Source: Emticicia oligotrophica DSM 17448
GTDB taxonomy: Bacteria > Bacteroidota > Bacteroidia > Cytophagales > Spirosomataceae
DNA length: 64,000 nucleotides
Direction: 5' to 3'
Assembly (NCBI RefSeq): GCF_000263195.1
Contig: NC_018748.1
Coordinates: 2,418,001 to 2,482,000, forward strand
Shown: piece after piece, positions 1 through 8,936 of the stretch
How the letters are laid out: each line of letters opens with the position of its first letter
Numbering within the stretch: the first letter of the stretch is position 1
Notes under the pieces: generated by a model
Databases searched by the model: none
What the model was told of the DNA's origin: nothing
The model's input: the letters and a program-made list of their open reading frames with translations, nothing else
Translations under genes and position numbers: made by a program

Positions 1-617
1 ACAAGTGTATCGTTTTTCTTAGTTGGGTTGACCATTTTTGTGGCATTGCCATCAATCAAAGTATTTTTGAAATTATCAACTGTAAAGCTATTCCAAGTTG
101 AAGAGCCAACTGGGCCATGAAATGTTGCAAGGCCTGTTTGTGCATAAATACCTACCAATAAGGCAGTTATGTCGCTGTATCCAATGAGTATTTTTGGGTT
201 GTTTTTTATTAAATCATAGTTAAGAAGTGGTAAAATTCGTGCACATCCCCAGCCGCCGTGCATGGCCATAATGGCATTTACTTGTTTATTGGCAAACATT
301 TCGTTGATGTCTTCGGCTCGGTCTTGGTCTTTTCCAGCTAGATTACCGTAGCGGTCGAATACGTGCTTTCCAATTAAAACTTTAAACCCCATCGCTTGCA
401 GACTTTCCACCGCTACTGTTACTTCTTCCTTTATAAAAGCTGAATAAGCAGGGCAAACCAAGCCAATGGTGTCTCCTTTTTTTAGAGCAGCTGGTTTGAT
501 TGTCGTCAGATTACTGTCTAGCGAATGGAATTTTAGGTTGGAAGTTCCAAATGCAGCTAAAAATGTAGTGCTTAGGAAATTTCTACGAGTATTTGGTTTA
601 GGGTTTGTCAATGACAT
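1..617 (-). CDS. LD-carboxypeptidase, S66 family (3' end outside window)
   Basis: N-terminal 205 codons of a serine peptidase of the S66 (LdcA) family, which cleaves the L,D bond of muropeptide tetrapeptides during peptidoglycan recycling. The start is the ATG at 617-615. The leader contains TRRNFLS, a good match to the twin-arginine (Tat) motif, followed by a weakly hydrophobic stretch, so export through Tat is likely; tatC lies at about 61 kb in this window. Visible family motifs are KKGDTIGLVCP near residue 46, HGGWG, and IGYSDIT, whose Ser is the expected nucleophile. The Glu and His of the triad lie in the C-terminal part, beyond base 1. The E. coli enzyme is cytoplasmic, so an exported version suggests scavenging in the periplasm (inference). 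Confidence 0.88.
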   Translation of the reverse strand, partial: MSLTNPKPNTRRNFLSTTFLAAFGTSNLKFHSLDSNLTTIKPAALKKGDTIGLVCPAYSAFIKEEVTVAVESLQAMGFKVLIGKHVFDRYGNLAGKDQDRAEDINEMFANKQVNAIMAMHGGWGCARILPLLNYDLIKNNPKILIGYSDITALLVGIYAQTGLATFHGPVGSSTWNSFTVDNFKNTLIDGNATKMVNPTKKNDTL

Positions 618-722
618 CTGGAGTGTTGTTTTGGTATTTTCTCAAAAACGAATTTACAAGACTTTTCGGTGATTTATCAAAAATTACTCAAGAAATTGAT
701 TGATTAGTTATTTTACAAAAAA

Positions 723-747
723 AGCCGCTCGACTGAAACGAGCGGCT
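723..747 (-). terminator. Rho-independent terminator of the AraC gene
   Basis: A 9-bp perfect stem (AGCCGCTCG pairs with CGAGCGGCT) with a 7-nt loop is followed on the minus strand by a run of U. It sits 39 bases after the stop of the AraC-type gene at 786. Confidence 0.85.
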
Positions 748-785
748 CTGATTATATGAAGTATTAATTGCGACAACGGAGGCTT

Positions 786-1709
786 TTAGCCAATCATGAG
801 AGATTCTCTTCTACGCATTTTTCCGGCAGGAATACCGAACATCATCTTGAAACGGCGACAGAAGTATGCTGTATCTTTATAACCAACCTCGTGGCCAATG
901 GCACGAATACTTTTCTTCGTTGTTCGAAGAAGGGTAACGGCTGCTTCCATGCGTTGGTATTCGATATAATCTTGTGGATTGATACCTGTAAGCATTTTGA
1001 AATATTGACCAACATAATCTTCTGATACGTTGGCAACGTTTGCTAATTGCTTATTAGACAAATCGCCAGGAAGTGAGTTTTTGATATACGTAAAAATGTC
1101 AATCAAACGAGGGTCTTTGAAATACGTACTGTTGGTGGCTAATTGCTCAACAAACATACGATTTCTTAAGATGTGACGTACGATTTCGATAACAATCTCT
1201 TCGGTTTTATTTTTAATTACACGGCCACGGCCAGCTTCATCAGAACAATCTTCTTTCAATATGTCATAAATTAAAGAGCCTAATTTGCTGTGTGCTTTGA
1301 TGAAAAACGGTGGAATGTCAAGCGAAGTAAAGAAGTTTACCGAGTCGAAAACTTTTGCTTCGAAAGCTACCAATCCAAAAGAATTAGGTACTTGGCCGAT
1401 TGTCGAAGGGTCAGTCATGGTTTCCCAGTAGCTTTCACGGCGAGTCATAAACTCTTCATACGAGATATTTTTTGGCTCACCACTTCCATAAGTAAGTGTA
1501 GCGGCCTTTCCTCCCGGAATGAAAAGCAAATCACCTGGCTCTACTTTTTCTTCATTGCCATCGAGTTTAACTTCACCATTATATAAAACCAAAATGGTGT
1601 TTTCAACGTCATAAACGTTTTTTATCTTAATTGTTTGTAAGATTCTAATGTGGCGTGCTTTGGCAAATTTTACGCCAAGAGATTCGATTATTTTATTGTA
1701 GTCTTCCAT
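786..1709 (-). CDS. AraC-family transcriptional regulator
   Basis: 307 residues. The N-terminal half looks like a small cupin-type sensor domain (VLYNGEVKLDG and EPGDLLFIPGG near residues 41-68). The last 100 residues are an AraC/XylS DNA-binding domain with two helix-turn-helix units: LSNKQLANVANVSEDYVGQYFK, then the signature KSIRAIGHEVGYKDTAYFCRRFK. The inducing ligand cannot be read from the sequence. The gene stands alone, with its own terminator and a probable promoter at 1847-1854. A 9-base word, TATAAGTGC, occurs twice upstream (1744-1752 and 1851-1859), possibly for self-regulation. Confidence 0.9.
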   Translation of the reverse strand: MEDYNKIIESLGVKFAKARHIRILQTIKIKNVYDVENTILVLYNGEVKLDGNEEKVEPGDLLFIPGGKAATLTYGSGEPKNISYEEFMTRRESYWETMTDPSTIGQVPNSFGLVAFEAKVFDSVNFFTSLDIPPFFIKAHSKLGSLIYDILKEDCSDEAGRGRVIKNKTEEIVIEIVRHILRNRMFVEQLATNSTYFKDPRLIDIFTYIKNSLPGDLSNKQLANVANVSEDYVGQYFKMLTGINPQDYIEYQRMEAAVTLLRTTKKSIRAIGHEVGYKDTAYFCRRFKMMFGIPAGKMRRRESLMIG

Positions 1710-1846
1710 AGGAGAAAGAATAATTTTCTGTTTTGCTTAGAATTATAAGTGCAATGTATTAACAAATATTGTACAAAACCAATAATTTCAATATTTTTTT
1801 TAAACATAGAAAAAAACTAAAATGTTCCTTTCGTCATACACTTATG

Positions 1847-1854
1847 CAAATATA
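1847..1854 (-). promoter_or_regulatory. Bacteroidota -7 promoter element for the AraC gene
   Basis: On the minus strand this reads TATATTTG, a perfect match to TAnnTTTG. It lies inside a 7-bp inverted repeat (CACTTAT at 1840-1846, ATAAGTG at 1852-1858), so a factor bound there could block the promoter. The implied leader is about 130 bases. Confidence 0.5.
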
Positions 1855-1944
1855 AGTGCTTTTTTCTAAAAAAAATCTAATTTCTAATAAACTTATTTTA
1901 ATAGTAATATATTGTCTTGTTTGGTAAAATTCCGCTATTTTACA

Positions 1945-1975
1945 CAAAAAAAGGCTCAAAAAGAGCCTTTTTTTT
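1945..1975 (-). terminator. Terminator downstream of gldG
   Basis: A-tract, GGCTC stem, 5-nt loop, GAGCC, T-tract. The A and T tracts on either side make it work in both directions. It is about 140 bases beyond the gldG stop. Confidence 0.75.
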
Positions 1976-2114
1976 TACAACGTTTTATGTGTTTTATTAT
2001 AATTTAACCTTAGTAAATTTGTACGTTTTCAAGAAAATAATTAAGTATTTTTGACTAAAAATTATTTTTAATAACTGTTTATTTTAAACTTATAATCAAT
2101 GAGTTATACTTGAA

Positions 2115-3785
2115 TTAAACGCTTCCGTAGTTTTTTCGGCGAAGCCACTGTAATACAAATCCAAACACTATAACTAAACCTACGGGCAACCCAATATTTA
2201 AAATTTGCCAAAAAGTTCGCTCATCACGTGTACGAAGTTTATCAAGCGGACGAAGTTTTACTTCCTTACCACGGGCTTTAATTACCCCATTTTCATCAAT
2301 CAAATAGTCAATGGCGTTTAGCACAAAATCTTTATTGCCAAAAGTATGTTGTGTTGCTTTGTCATAGCCTAAAGGCAATGGATTACCTGTTTTCTGACTC
2401 ACTTCATTGACAATTAGGTCGCCATCAGAGCAAACTATGATTTTCGTTGGCTCGCTTTCAGCCTTAAAACCTGTAGCTTTAGGGTCGATGATTTGATTTT
2501 TATAAAGCGATTGAAACTTCCCTTCCAATAAATAGGCAATCGTTTTTACGCCTCCTTTATATTCCGCTTGGTCGGTATCGGTGCGTGCGTCATTGAATGT
2601 AATAAATGCTGGGGCATTGAGTACTTTTGTGTATGGGCTAGTCATGAGCAAAGGAACTTTGGTCACACCATCAGCCCTTACAGTATCCATTGAAGCTACA
2701 TAACGACTATAAACTAAGTCTATGTTGTTGGTAATGAGGCTTTTTCCAAAATTATTTATAAGTGGAAAATAACGATAAGGAACAGGTTGAATATTTGGTC
2801 GATCGCCTAATTCTCCAACTACCAACGGAATAACCGCACAGCTTGCTCCATCTTTCACGATGTTATTATTGATACGAACACCGTATTTGAATAGCAAATC
2901 TGTAAGATTCAAATCAAGTGGTTGGGCATAATTTCCTTCTAAACCTACTGAATCTACCTTCAAGCCATCAACAAAAAATAAGGCACGGCCACCGCCCATA
3001 ATGAACTGGTCGATTTTGTATTTTGTGCTATCATCTACGGGCATATCAGGTTTAGGCAAAATAATTGCATCGAGCCCTTCGAAAGTAGAGGATTGCTTAG
3101 AGTTGATGATAAATAAATCGTAACGTTCTTGTAAAGAGGCAATTAAGTCGGAGAAATTAAGTGGTTTGAGCTTCGTAAACTCGGCCAAAAGGCCAATTTT
3201 TTTGCGGTCAGTTTGTGTTAATTTTCGTATTGCAGTAGCTAATTCATATTCTACATTTTCATAAGATTGATTGAGTTTTTCTTCGGCAGTTTTGCCTTGT
3301 GTACCTTTTAGTAGTAAAACTGGCAACTCAAACTTACCCGAAGATACGAGGGTGTAAGGAAAAATAATGGTTTCTACCTGACGTCCATTTTTAGTATCAA
3401 CAATACGTGTAGGAGTCATGCCCTTTTGAGCCAATTGCATGTAAAATTCTTCACGTTTTTTTGGGTCGGTTTCTGAGTTTGGGTTAATAAAAGTATAGTT
3501 AATCTTGGTACCGCCATAAACCTTAAACTCTTCGAGTGTTTCCGAGACCGCACGTTTCAATCGCTCAAATCCTCCGGGAAGTTCATCGCCATCTAAATAT
3601 ACTTTAACAAAAACATCGGCTGTGTCTTTTTCGGCCAAACCTTCCAGTAAGCTTTGCGTAGCATTAGAAAGAGAATAACGTTTTTCTTCGGTCAGGTCAA
3701 GGCGAAAGAAAAAAAATGATGCGGCAATGTTTAATAATACGATTCCGCCAATGATGAGTAAGGCTACAACTAATTTGTTTTTCAT
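2115..3785 (-). CDS. gldG: GldG: gliding-associated ABC transporter auxiliary protein
   Basis: 556 residues. One membrane anchor near residues 5-27, a large periplasmic part with the family-typical LDLTEEKRYSLSNATQSLL start, and a C-terminal membrane segment near 528-547 followed by a basic tail. It belongs to the GldG family (ABC-type uncharacterised transport domain), which together with GldF (permease) and GldA (ATPase) is linked to gliding motility in Bacteroidota. In Flavobacterium, gldF lies directly upstream of gldG. Here no gldF is adjacent: the upstream neighbour is a divergent cupin gene. The partner genes must be elsewhere or absent. Confidence 0.9.
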   Translation of the reverse strand: MKNKLVVALLIIGGIVLLNIAASFFFFRLDLTEEKRYSLSNATQSLLEGLAEKDTADVFVKVYLDGDELPGGFERLKRAVSETLEEFKVYGGTKINYTFINPNSETDPKKREEFYMQLAQKGMTPTRIVDTKNGRQVETIIFPYTLVSSGKFELPVLLLKGTQGKTAEEKLNQSYENVEYELATAIRKLTQTDRKKIGLLAEFTKLKPLNFSDLIASLQERYDLFIINSKQSSTFEGLDAIILPKPDMPVDDSTKYKIDQFIMGGGRALFFVDGLKVDSVGLEGNYAQPLDLNLTDLLFKYGVRINNNIVKDGASCAVIPLVVGELGDRPNIQPVPYRYFPLINNFGKSLITNNIDLVYSRYVASMDTVRADGVTKVPLLMTSPYTKVLNAPAFITFNDARTDTDQAEYKGGVKTIAYLLEGKFQSLYKNQIIDPKATGFKAESEPTKIIVCSDGDLIVNEVSQKTGNPLPLGYDKATQHTFGNKDFVLNAIDYLIDENGVIKARGKEVKLRPLDKLRTRDERTFWQILNIGLPVGLVIVFGFVLQWLRRKNYGSV

Positions 3786-3908
3786 TAATTATATTGCTTT
3801 TAGCGACTAACTAAAAATTAATAATTCTAGGGGCAAACTTCTACTGAAAATAGTCTAATGTTTTTGTTAAAAGCTAATTGCGAATAGTCAAAAGCAAGCA
3901 ACTTTCAG

Positions 3909-3916
3909 TAGTTTTG
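3909..3916 (+). promoter_or_regulatory. -7 element of the cupin gene
   Basis: TAGTTTTG matches TAnnTTTG exactly. It overlaps an upstream in-frame GTG (3916), so translation from that GTG is unlikely; this favours the ATG at 3958. Confidence 0.55.
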
Positions 3917-3957
3917 TGCAAAAATATAACATTCATTCCTTAATTGTTGCTTTTTAT

Positions 3958-4461
3958 ATGTTTCCTGCAAAATATTGGGTCGAAAAATTACAGATGCAAG
4001 CCCACCCCGAAGGTGGTTTTTTTGTGGAGACCTACCGTTCTTCCGAAGTAATTACCGCAAATTCTTTACCTAAACGTTTTTCGGGTGATAGAAATTACAG
4101 CACAGGTATTTATTTTTTGTTGGAAAGTCACCATTTTTCAGCTTTTCATAGAATTCAGTCTGATGAAATGTGGCATTTCTATGCGGGGGATGCCCTAAAT
4201 ATTTATTATATTGATAATGAGGGAATTATGCAAGTGATTCGCTTGGGTAATAATCCAGAAAAAGGCGAAGTTTTTCAAGCTGTAGTGCCTGCGGGCGTGT
4301 GGTTTGGAAGTAAACCAGCCGTAGAAAATTCTTATGCTTTGGTTGGTTGTACGGTAGCCCCGGGTTTTGATTTTGCCGACTTTGAAATGCCTAATCGAGC
4401 GGCTCTTTTGGCTGAGTTTCCGCAACATCAAGCTATTATTGAAATGCTTACGCACGAATAA
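3958..4461 (+). CDS. Cupin-fold protein of the DUF985 (Cupin_5) family
   Basis: 167 residues from the ATG at 3958. The family is recognised by YWVEKLQMQAHPEGGFFVETYRSSE at the N-terminus, GIYFLLESHHFSAFHRIQSDEMWHFYAG in the middle and GCTVAPGFDFADFE near the end. This is a single double-stranded beta-helix domain; the biochemical function of the family is not established. An in-frame GTG at 3916 would add 14 residues but overlaps the -7 promoter box. The next gene follows after 72 bases with its own promoter box. Confidence 0.88.
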   Translation: MFPAKYWVEKLQMQAHPEGGFFVETYRSSEVITANSLPKRFSGDRNYSTGIYFLLESHHFSAFHRIQSDEMWHFYAGDALNIYYIDNEGIMQVIRLGNNPEKGEVFQAVVPAGVWFGSKPAVENSYALVGCTVAPGFDFADFEMPNRAALLAEFPQHQAIIEMLTHE

Positions 4462-4498
4462 TTCTGAATGGAGAGAATAGAAAAATCGTAGAATTAAG

Positions 4499-4506
4499 TA
4501 CTTTTG
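4499..4506 (+). promoter_or_regulatory. -7 element of the DUF4293 gene
   Basis: TACTTTTG matches TAnnTTTG. It overlaps an in-frame TTG at 4504, again favouring the downstream ATG (4534) as start. Confidence 0.5.
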
Positions 4507-4533
4507 CATACAATTTTTAAATTTTTAATCAAA

Positions 4534-5004
4534 ATGTTACAACGCCCGCAATCATTGTTATTATTAATTGTTGCCATTTGTATGATTGTGTTTTTAGGAA
4601 CACAAACTTGGCACAAAACCGTAGGTACAGAAGAAATTTCGCTCAATGCTTATACGCTCTCTTATGTAAAAGCAGGCTCAATTGTGAAAAACACGCCTGT
4701 TTATTATTTAGCTGTTTTGGCTGTACTTTCGGCAGGACTTTCAATTTTTACGATTTTCCAATATAAAAATCGTGTACGTCAAATGTTATTGGTTTCGCTC
4801 AATTCATTGGTAGGAGCCGCTTTATTGGGTACAACTGTTTATCATATTCAGATGGATGCCAACAAACTTTTCTCACCAGAAAATCAAGGAGAGTTTGGTA
4901 TTAGCTTCTGGGGAGCATTTTTGGCCTTAGCACTCAATTGGGTAGCGAATCGACTTATCAGAAATGATGAGAAAAAGGTTAGAGATGCCGATAGAATGAG
5001 ATAA
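4534..5004 (+). CDS. DUF4293 family membrane protein
   Basis: 156 residues with four predicted membrane helices. The start MLQRPQSLLLLIVAICMI and the TWHKT segment after helix 1 are characteristic of DUF4293, a Bacteroidota-specific inner-membrane family of unknown role. In relatives DUF4293 genes tend to sit near core genes. Here it follows the cupin gene and ends before a strong terminator. Confidence 0.85.
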   Translation: MLQRPQSLLLLIVAICMIVFLGTQTWHKTVGTEEISLNAYTLSYVKAGSIVKNTPVYYLAVLAVLSAGLSIFTIFQYKNRVRQMLLVSLNSLVGAALLGTTVYHIQMDANKLFSPENQGEFGISFWGAFLALALNWVANRLIRNDEKKVRDADRMR

Positions 5005-5024
5005 TTTTTGAAATAGATAAAAGT

Positions 5025-5057
5025 AAAAGGAGGCTAGTTTGTTACTAACCTCCTTTT
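5025..5057 (+). terminator. Terminator after DUF4293 gene
   Basis: AAAAGGAGG pairs with CCTCCTTTT; the inner TAG/CTA pairs extend the stem. It separates the rightward DUF4293 gene from the leftward response regulator and has A/T tracts on both sides. Confidence 0.8.
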
Positions 5058-5160
5058 GCTTTACGAAGCATTGATTATTCGTTGTAGCAAATTATAGCTA
5101 TTATTTGCCACTGAGGGTCTTCATATCGGTAGAAAATAAATATATAATCTCGGACCCACG

Positions 5161-5844
5161 TTAACAAATCAATTTAAAACCTTCGCCGTGCATATTCATG
5201 ATTTGAAGCGAAGGGTCTTCACGAAGATGTTTTCTTAGTTTTGTAATATAAACATCCATACTGCGGGCATTGAAATAGCTATCATCACCCCAAATAAGTT
5301 TTAAGGCAAAACTTCTACTAACCGACTGATTTTTATTTTGACAAAGCAATTTCAACAATTCAGATTCTTTGGTGGTAAGTTTATTGTGGTTATTATTGAT
5401 ACTTAAGCTATTGGTCTGAGCATCAAACTCATAGGCTCCAATCTTGAAGTTCTGTGTTTGGTTTTCTGGTTCACTTTTATTAACCCTACGCAAAATAGCT
5501 TTCATTCGCATTAATAGCTCTTCCATGCTAAAAGGTTTCGTAATATAATCGTCGGCACCTGCTTTGAATCCTTGAATGGTATCTTCTTTCATAGATTTGG
5601 CCGTCAGAAAAATTATTGGAATTTCTTTATCCTTCATTCGTATTTCTTTAGCCAACGAAAACCCATCTTTTTTTGGCATCATTACATCAAGGATACACAT
5701 ATCGTATCCACCTTTTTCTAAGAAAAATTTTAGCCCTTCTTCGCCATTTTTGGCTAAATCAGTCGAAAAACCTTTTGCTTGAAGGTATTCTTGCAGGAGC
5801 ATTCCCAAATTAGGGTCATCTTCTGTTAAAAGGATTTTTGCCAT
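5161..5844 (-). CDS. OmpR-type response regulator
   Basis: 227 residues: receiver domain (acidic pair E8-D9-D10, phospho-acceptor D53 in ILDVMMP, K103 in ITKPF) and a winged-helix DNA-binding domain (about 130-227, with LTTKESELLKLL and SMDVYITKLRKHL). It lies 57 bases downstream of its kinase on the same strand. The pair resembles the Bacteroides RprX/RprY type. No target site could be read. Confidence 0.93.
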   Translation of the reverse strand: MAKILLTEDDPNLGMLLQEYLQAKGFSTDLAKNGEEGLKFFLEKGGYDMCILDVMMPKKDGFSLAKEIRMKDKEIPIIFLTAKSMKEDTIQGFKAGADDYITKPFSMEELLMRMKAILRRVNKSEPENQTQNFKIGAYEFDAQTNSLSINNNHNKLTTKESELLKLLCQNKNQSVSRSFALKLIWGDDSYFNARSMDVYITKLRKHLREDPSLQIMNMHGEGFKLIC

Positions 5845-5901
5845 AGTATTTTCAAATAAAATCTTTTAAAATTTAATGAATGTTTGATGAGGAATTGCAA
5901 A

Positions 5902-7815
5902 CTAAGCCTTTCCAACCGATGGATTAGGATTGAACAAAATTTCAAACTTACTTCCTTCACCTAATTTACTTTCAACAAAGATTTGCCCATTATGTAATTC
6001 TACCATTTTCTTTACATAACTAAGCCCCAAACCAAAACCTTTTACATCGTGTAAGTTACCAGTTGGTACGCGATAAAAACGCTCAAATATTCTGGCAACT
6101 TGGTCTTTGCTCATACCGATTCCTTTATCGGCAATGCTCACTTTCAATAAGTTACCCACATTTTCTGTGCGAATCGTGATTACTGGGTTTTCTGGCGAAT
6201 ATTTATTGGCATTATCAAGTAAATTATAAATGATATTGGTCAAATGAACTTCATCGGCGATAATTTCTGAGTTTTCGGCTTCGAGCTCAAGGTTTACAAT
6301 GCCATTTTTCTGTTCAATCTGCACGCTTAGATTAGTCAAAACTTGTTCGATGGTTTCGTGAACATCAACCTCGCCCATTCGAAGTTTTACTTCTCCTTTA
6401 TCAAGTAAGGCCATTTGTAATACTTTCTCTACTTGCGTGCCCAGCCTACGATTTTCATCTTGAATGATATTCAGATAACGGTTCATTTTTCCCGCATCTT
6501 TCTTTACATCACTATCTTTCATTACTTCAACCGCCAAAGAAATAGTAGAAATTGGCGTTTTGAACTCATGGGTCATATTATTTATGAAGTCGTTTTTAAT
6601 ATCTGCCAGTTTTTTCTGCTTCATCATTGTGCTAATTGAACTATAAAAGATACCTCCAACAGCCAAAAGTAAAAGTGCTGAACTCAAGAAAACCGACCAC
6701 ATATTTCGAAGTATAAAGCTCTGTGTATCAGGGAAATATACATACAGAAAATGATTATGAGTCTGGAGGTCATTTGGGAAAAGCAAAACTTTATACGCTT
6801 TTTTTATCAACTCAGGCGTGTAATTAACGGCAAATGATGAAAAAATCAGGTTTGAACCATTCTTCACGCCATGCTGATATGGAATCGTGATACCCCTGCT
6901 ACGTAATTCTTTCTTAAGTAGCGTATCAAGCGATTGGCGGTCGAGGCGTTCGTAAATGTTTCTTGTTCCGTGAATGACATCGGTCAAAACATTTTTTACT
7001 AATTCTGCCTTATTTTTTGTTCTATCGAAATTGGTTTGGAAGATTTTTTCTTCACTCTTTTTCTTCATTTCAATAGGACGGTCAACTTTATTGGCCATTT
7101 GTTTTGAAACATTCAAAGAATCGCCTGTTTGGCCACTATTAAAGTAATATTTGTAAGTAACCACACCGCGTTGATTTTCTACTTGAAATTGTAGGTTTTT
7201 GGGCTCTCGGTGTCGGCGATTTCTACTCATAAAAATGACCTGTCGGTTGATTTCACTAACCAAATCTTCTACACTTCGCTGACGCATCAATAATGAACGA
7301 GTGGGTTGAGTAAGTTCTTCCCAAGCCAAGTTTTGTTCTTCAAGCATCTCCTTAATTAAACCCATTTGTCGCTCAGGAATCTCAAATGTTGGTTCTGCCA
7401 AAAAAATATCCGAGGGAGCCATCGTAATCGTGTGGGTGTTCATGCCTTGTGGCATTAATATTACTTTGGGGTTTTCACGGCTTGGATTAAGATTTTCGAC
7501 ATTTACAACTATTTCTTCGGTCTGATTTTGAGTAGATGCATCTTGCACAACAGCTTTAGGTCTTCTTTTCTTAGCAGCTTTGTGTTGTGTAATGGCCAAA
7601 AGTTTTTGTTGTTCTTGAGCCTTCATTTGCTGATTGGCCAAGAATATAACCTCTTGTTTTTCGATTTTTTGCACTGTTGCCAACAAAGCATCGTTTACAT
7701 CACGGTCGAACTGCTCTTTCTTTACAGAAATGGCGTTTTCTATCCAATACCATTGAAAGGCGATGAGGCCTAACATGGCCAATAGCATTACTATGATGAT
7801 ATTTCGGAAATTCAT
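5902..7815 (-). CDS. Membrane sensor histidine kinase
   Basis: 637 residues from the ATG at 7815, which is preceded by CGAGGT; an upstream in-frame TTG (7845) would add 10 residues. TM1 near 6-26; a large periplasmic sensor of about 340 residues with no domain I recognise; TM2 near 371-392; HisKA with H416 in NNMTHEFKTPIS; ATPase domain with NLLDNANKYS, DKGIGMS and GFGLGLSYV. It signals to the OmpR-type regulator encoded just downstream. The periplasmic part is coiled-coil-prone and rich in Q/K/E near its start. The stimulus is unknown. Confidence 0.92.
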   Translation of the reverse strand: MNFRNIIIVMLLAMLGLIAFQWYWIENAISVKKEQFDRDVNDALLATVQKIEKQEVIFLANQQMKAQEQQKLLAITQHKAAKKRRPKAVVQDASTQNQTEEIVVNVENLNPSRENPKVILMPQGMNTHTITMAPSDIFLAEPTFEIPERQMGLIKEMLEEQNLAWEELTQPTRSLLMRQRSVEDLVSEINRQVIFMSRNRRHREPKNLQFQVENQRGVVTYKYYFNSGQTGDSLNVSKQMANKVDRPIEMKKKSEEKIFQTNFDRTKNKAELVKNVLTDVIHGTRNIYERLDRQSLDTLLKKELRSRGITIPYQHGVKNGSNLIFSSFAVNYTPELIKKAYKVLLFPNDLQTHNHFLYVYFPDTQSFILRNMWSVFLSSALLLLAVGGIFYSSISTMMKQKKLADIKNDFINNMTHEFKTPISTISLAVEVMKDSDVKKDAGKMNRYLNIIQDENRRLGTQVEKVLQMALLDKGEVKLRMGEVDVHETIEQVLTNLSVQIEQKNGIVNLELEAENSEIIADEVHLTNIIYNLLDNANKYSPENPVITIRTENVGNLLKVSIADKGIGMSKDQVARIFERFYRVPTGNLHDVKGFGLGLSYVKKMVELHNGQIFVESKLGEGSKFEILFNPNPSVGKA

Positions 7816-8011
7816 ACCTCGATTTTCGCAATTATTAAAATTCAATTGGCAGATTACAACTATTTAATTCACTGCAAACCGCTAATTTTTATTATTCCAC
7901 GAATTTAACGTCTTAAAAACTAAAATATGCTTTATTTAACACTTTTTAACACCAAACAATTTACTAAATTTACTATTTACTATGAGTCTTACAAGATAAA
8001 CCCAATATAAA

Positions 8012-8860
8012 ATGATAGCCATTTATACCATTGTTTGTTTAGTTTTAGCTTTGTTGCTTATCTATTTTTGGTTATACCAGAAAGTTTCGAAGCATATTCC
8101 AGAAAACTACCCGAATGCAGCCAATCTACAAAAAATTGACTCCAATAAAAAGACCTTAGTTTGTTTTGGTGATAGTAATACACACGGAAATGTGAGTTAC
8201 AACTGGGTAAATGATTTGCGTTCGGAACTCGATGATTATTGGGTGTTTAATGCAGGAGTTAACTCAGATTTGACTTACACATTGCTCCGAAGAATATCCG
8301 ATGTGATTGCCGCGAAGCCAGATTTAATTACGATTTTGATAGGGACAAATGATGTAAATGCCACAATGAACATAAAAATGGAAAAACGCTACCAACAATT
8401 AGGTAGAATTGGAAAAGATATTTCTCCAAACTTTGAAGATTTTAAGGCAAATTATCAACAAATTATTCAAATTCTAAAGCAAAAAACTTCGGCTAAAATT
8501 GCGGTGATGTCGCTGCCTGTAATGGGCGAAGACCTTGCACATGAGGCAAATTTACGAGCTGATAAATACAGCGAATTTATTAAACAATTAGCCAGTGATG
8601 AAAACTTATTGTATTTACCTCTACGCGAAAAACAAAAGGCTTTTTTAGAAAACAATCCTCAGCCATTAAAGCATACTTTTGAAGAAACCTATATCTTACT
8701 CAATTACTCGGTTATTTGGCATTACATTTTCGGAAAATCTTGGGATTACGTTACAGCCAAGCATGGTTTTCAATTAACTCCTGATAATCTCCATCAAAAT
8801 TCTATCGCCGGTGGTATGATTCGTGACTTAGTAAAAGAAGCGATTTTAAAAAATAAATAA
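8012..8860 (+). CDS. SGNH/GDSL-type hydrolase, membrane anchored
   Basis: 282 residues. An N-terminal hydrophobic helix (about 2-23) is followed by the SGNH blocks: CFGDSNTHG (nucleophile Ser), FNAGVNSDLT (Gly block), ILIGTNDVN (Asn block) and PDNLHQNSIAGG with the catalytic Asp/His. Such enzymes are esterases, lipases or acyl-transfer enzymes; the substrate cannot be assigned. It probably faces the periplasm, tethered by the uncleaved helix. The TetR gene follows in the same direction with its own promoter. Confidence 0.88.
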   Translation: MIAIYTIVCLVLALLLIYFWLYQKVSKHIPENYPNAANLQKIDSNKKTLVCFGDSNTHGNVSYNWVNDLRSELDDYWVFNAGVNSDLTYTLLRRISDVIAAKPDLITILIGTNDVNATMNIKMEKRYQQLGRIGKDISPNFEDFKANYQQIIQILKQKTSAKIAVMSLPVMGEDLAHEANLRADKYSEFIKQLASDENLLYLPLREKQKAFLENNPQPLKHTFEETYILLNYSVIWHYIFGKSWDYVTAKHGFQLTPDNLHQNSIAGGMIRDLVKEAILKNK

Positions 8861-8867
8861 TTTATTC

Positions 8868-8907
8868 TACCAATCGTTTGGTAAATAAAAAATCATTTTT
8901 ACATTTG
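8868..8907 (+). promoter_or_regulatory. TetR promoter with palindromic operator
   Basis: The 16-bp palindrome TACCAATCGTTTGGTA (8868-8883) contains the -33 TTTG (8877-8880). Nineteen bases later comes TACATTTG (8900-8907), a perfect -7 box. A repressor on the palindrome would cover the -33 element. The half-site CGTTTGGTA recurs at 9528-9536 before the alpha/beta hydrolase gene, which fits one regulator acting on both. Confidence 0.7.
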
Positions 8908-8936
8908 CTTTAAAATACAATTAGCAATTAAGTGAA

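Larger units (their letters stand above)
1710..2114. other. Gene-free spacer between AraC gene and gldG
   Basis: About 400 bases with no credible gene. It holds the leader and promoter of the leftward AraC gene and the terminator downstream of gldG; the rest is A/T-rich and featureless. Confidence 0.6.
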
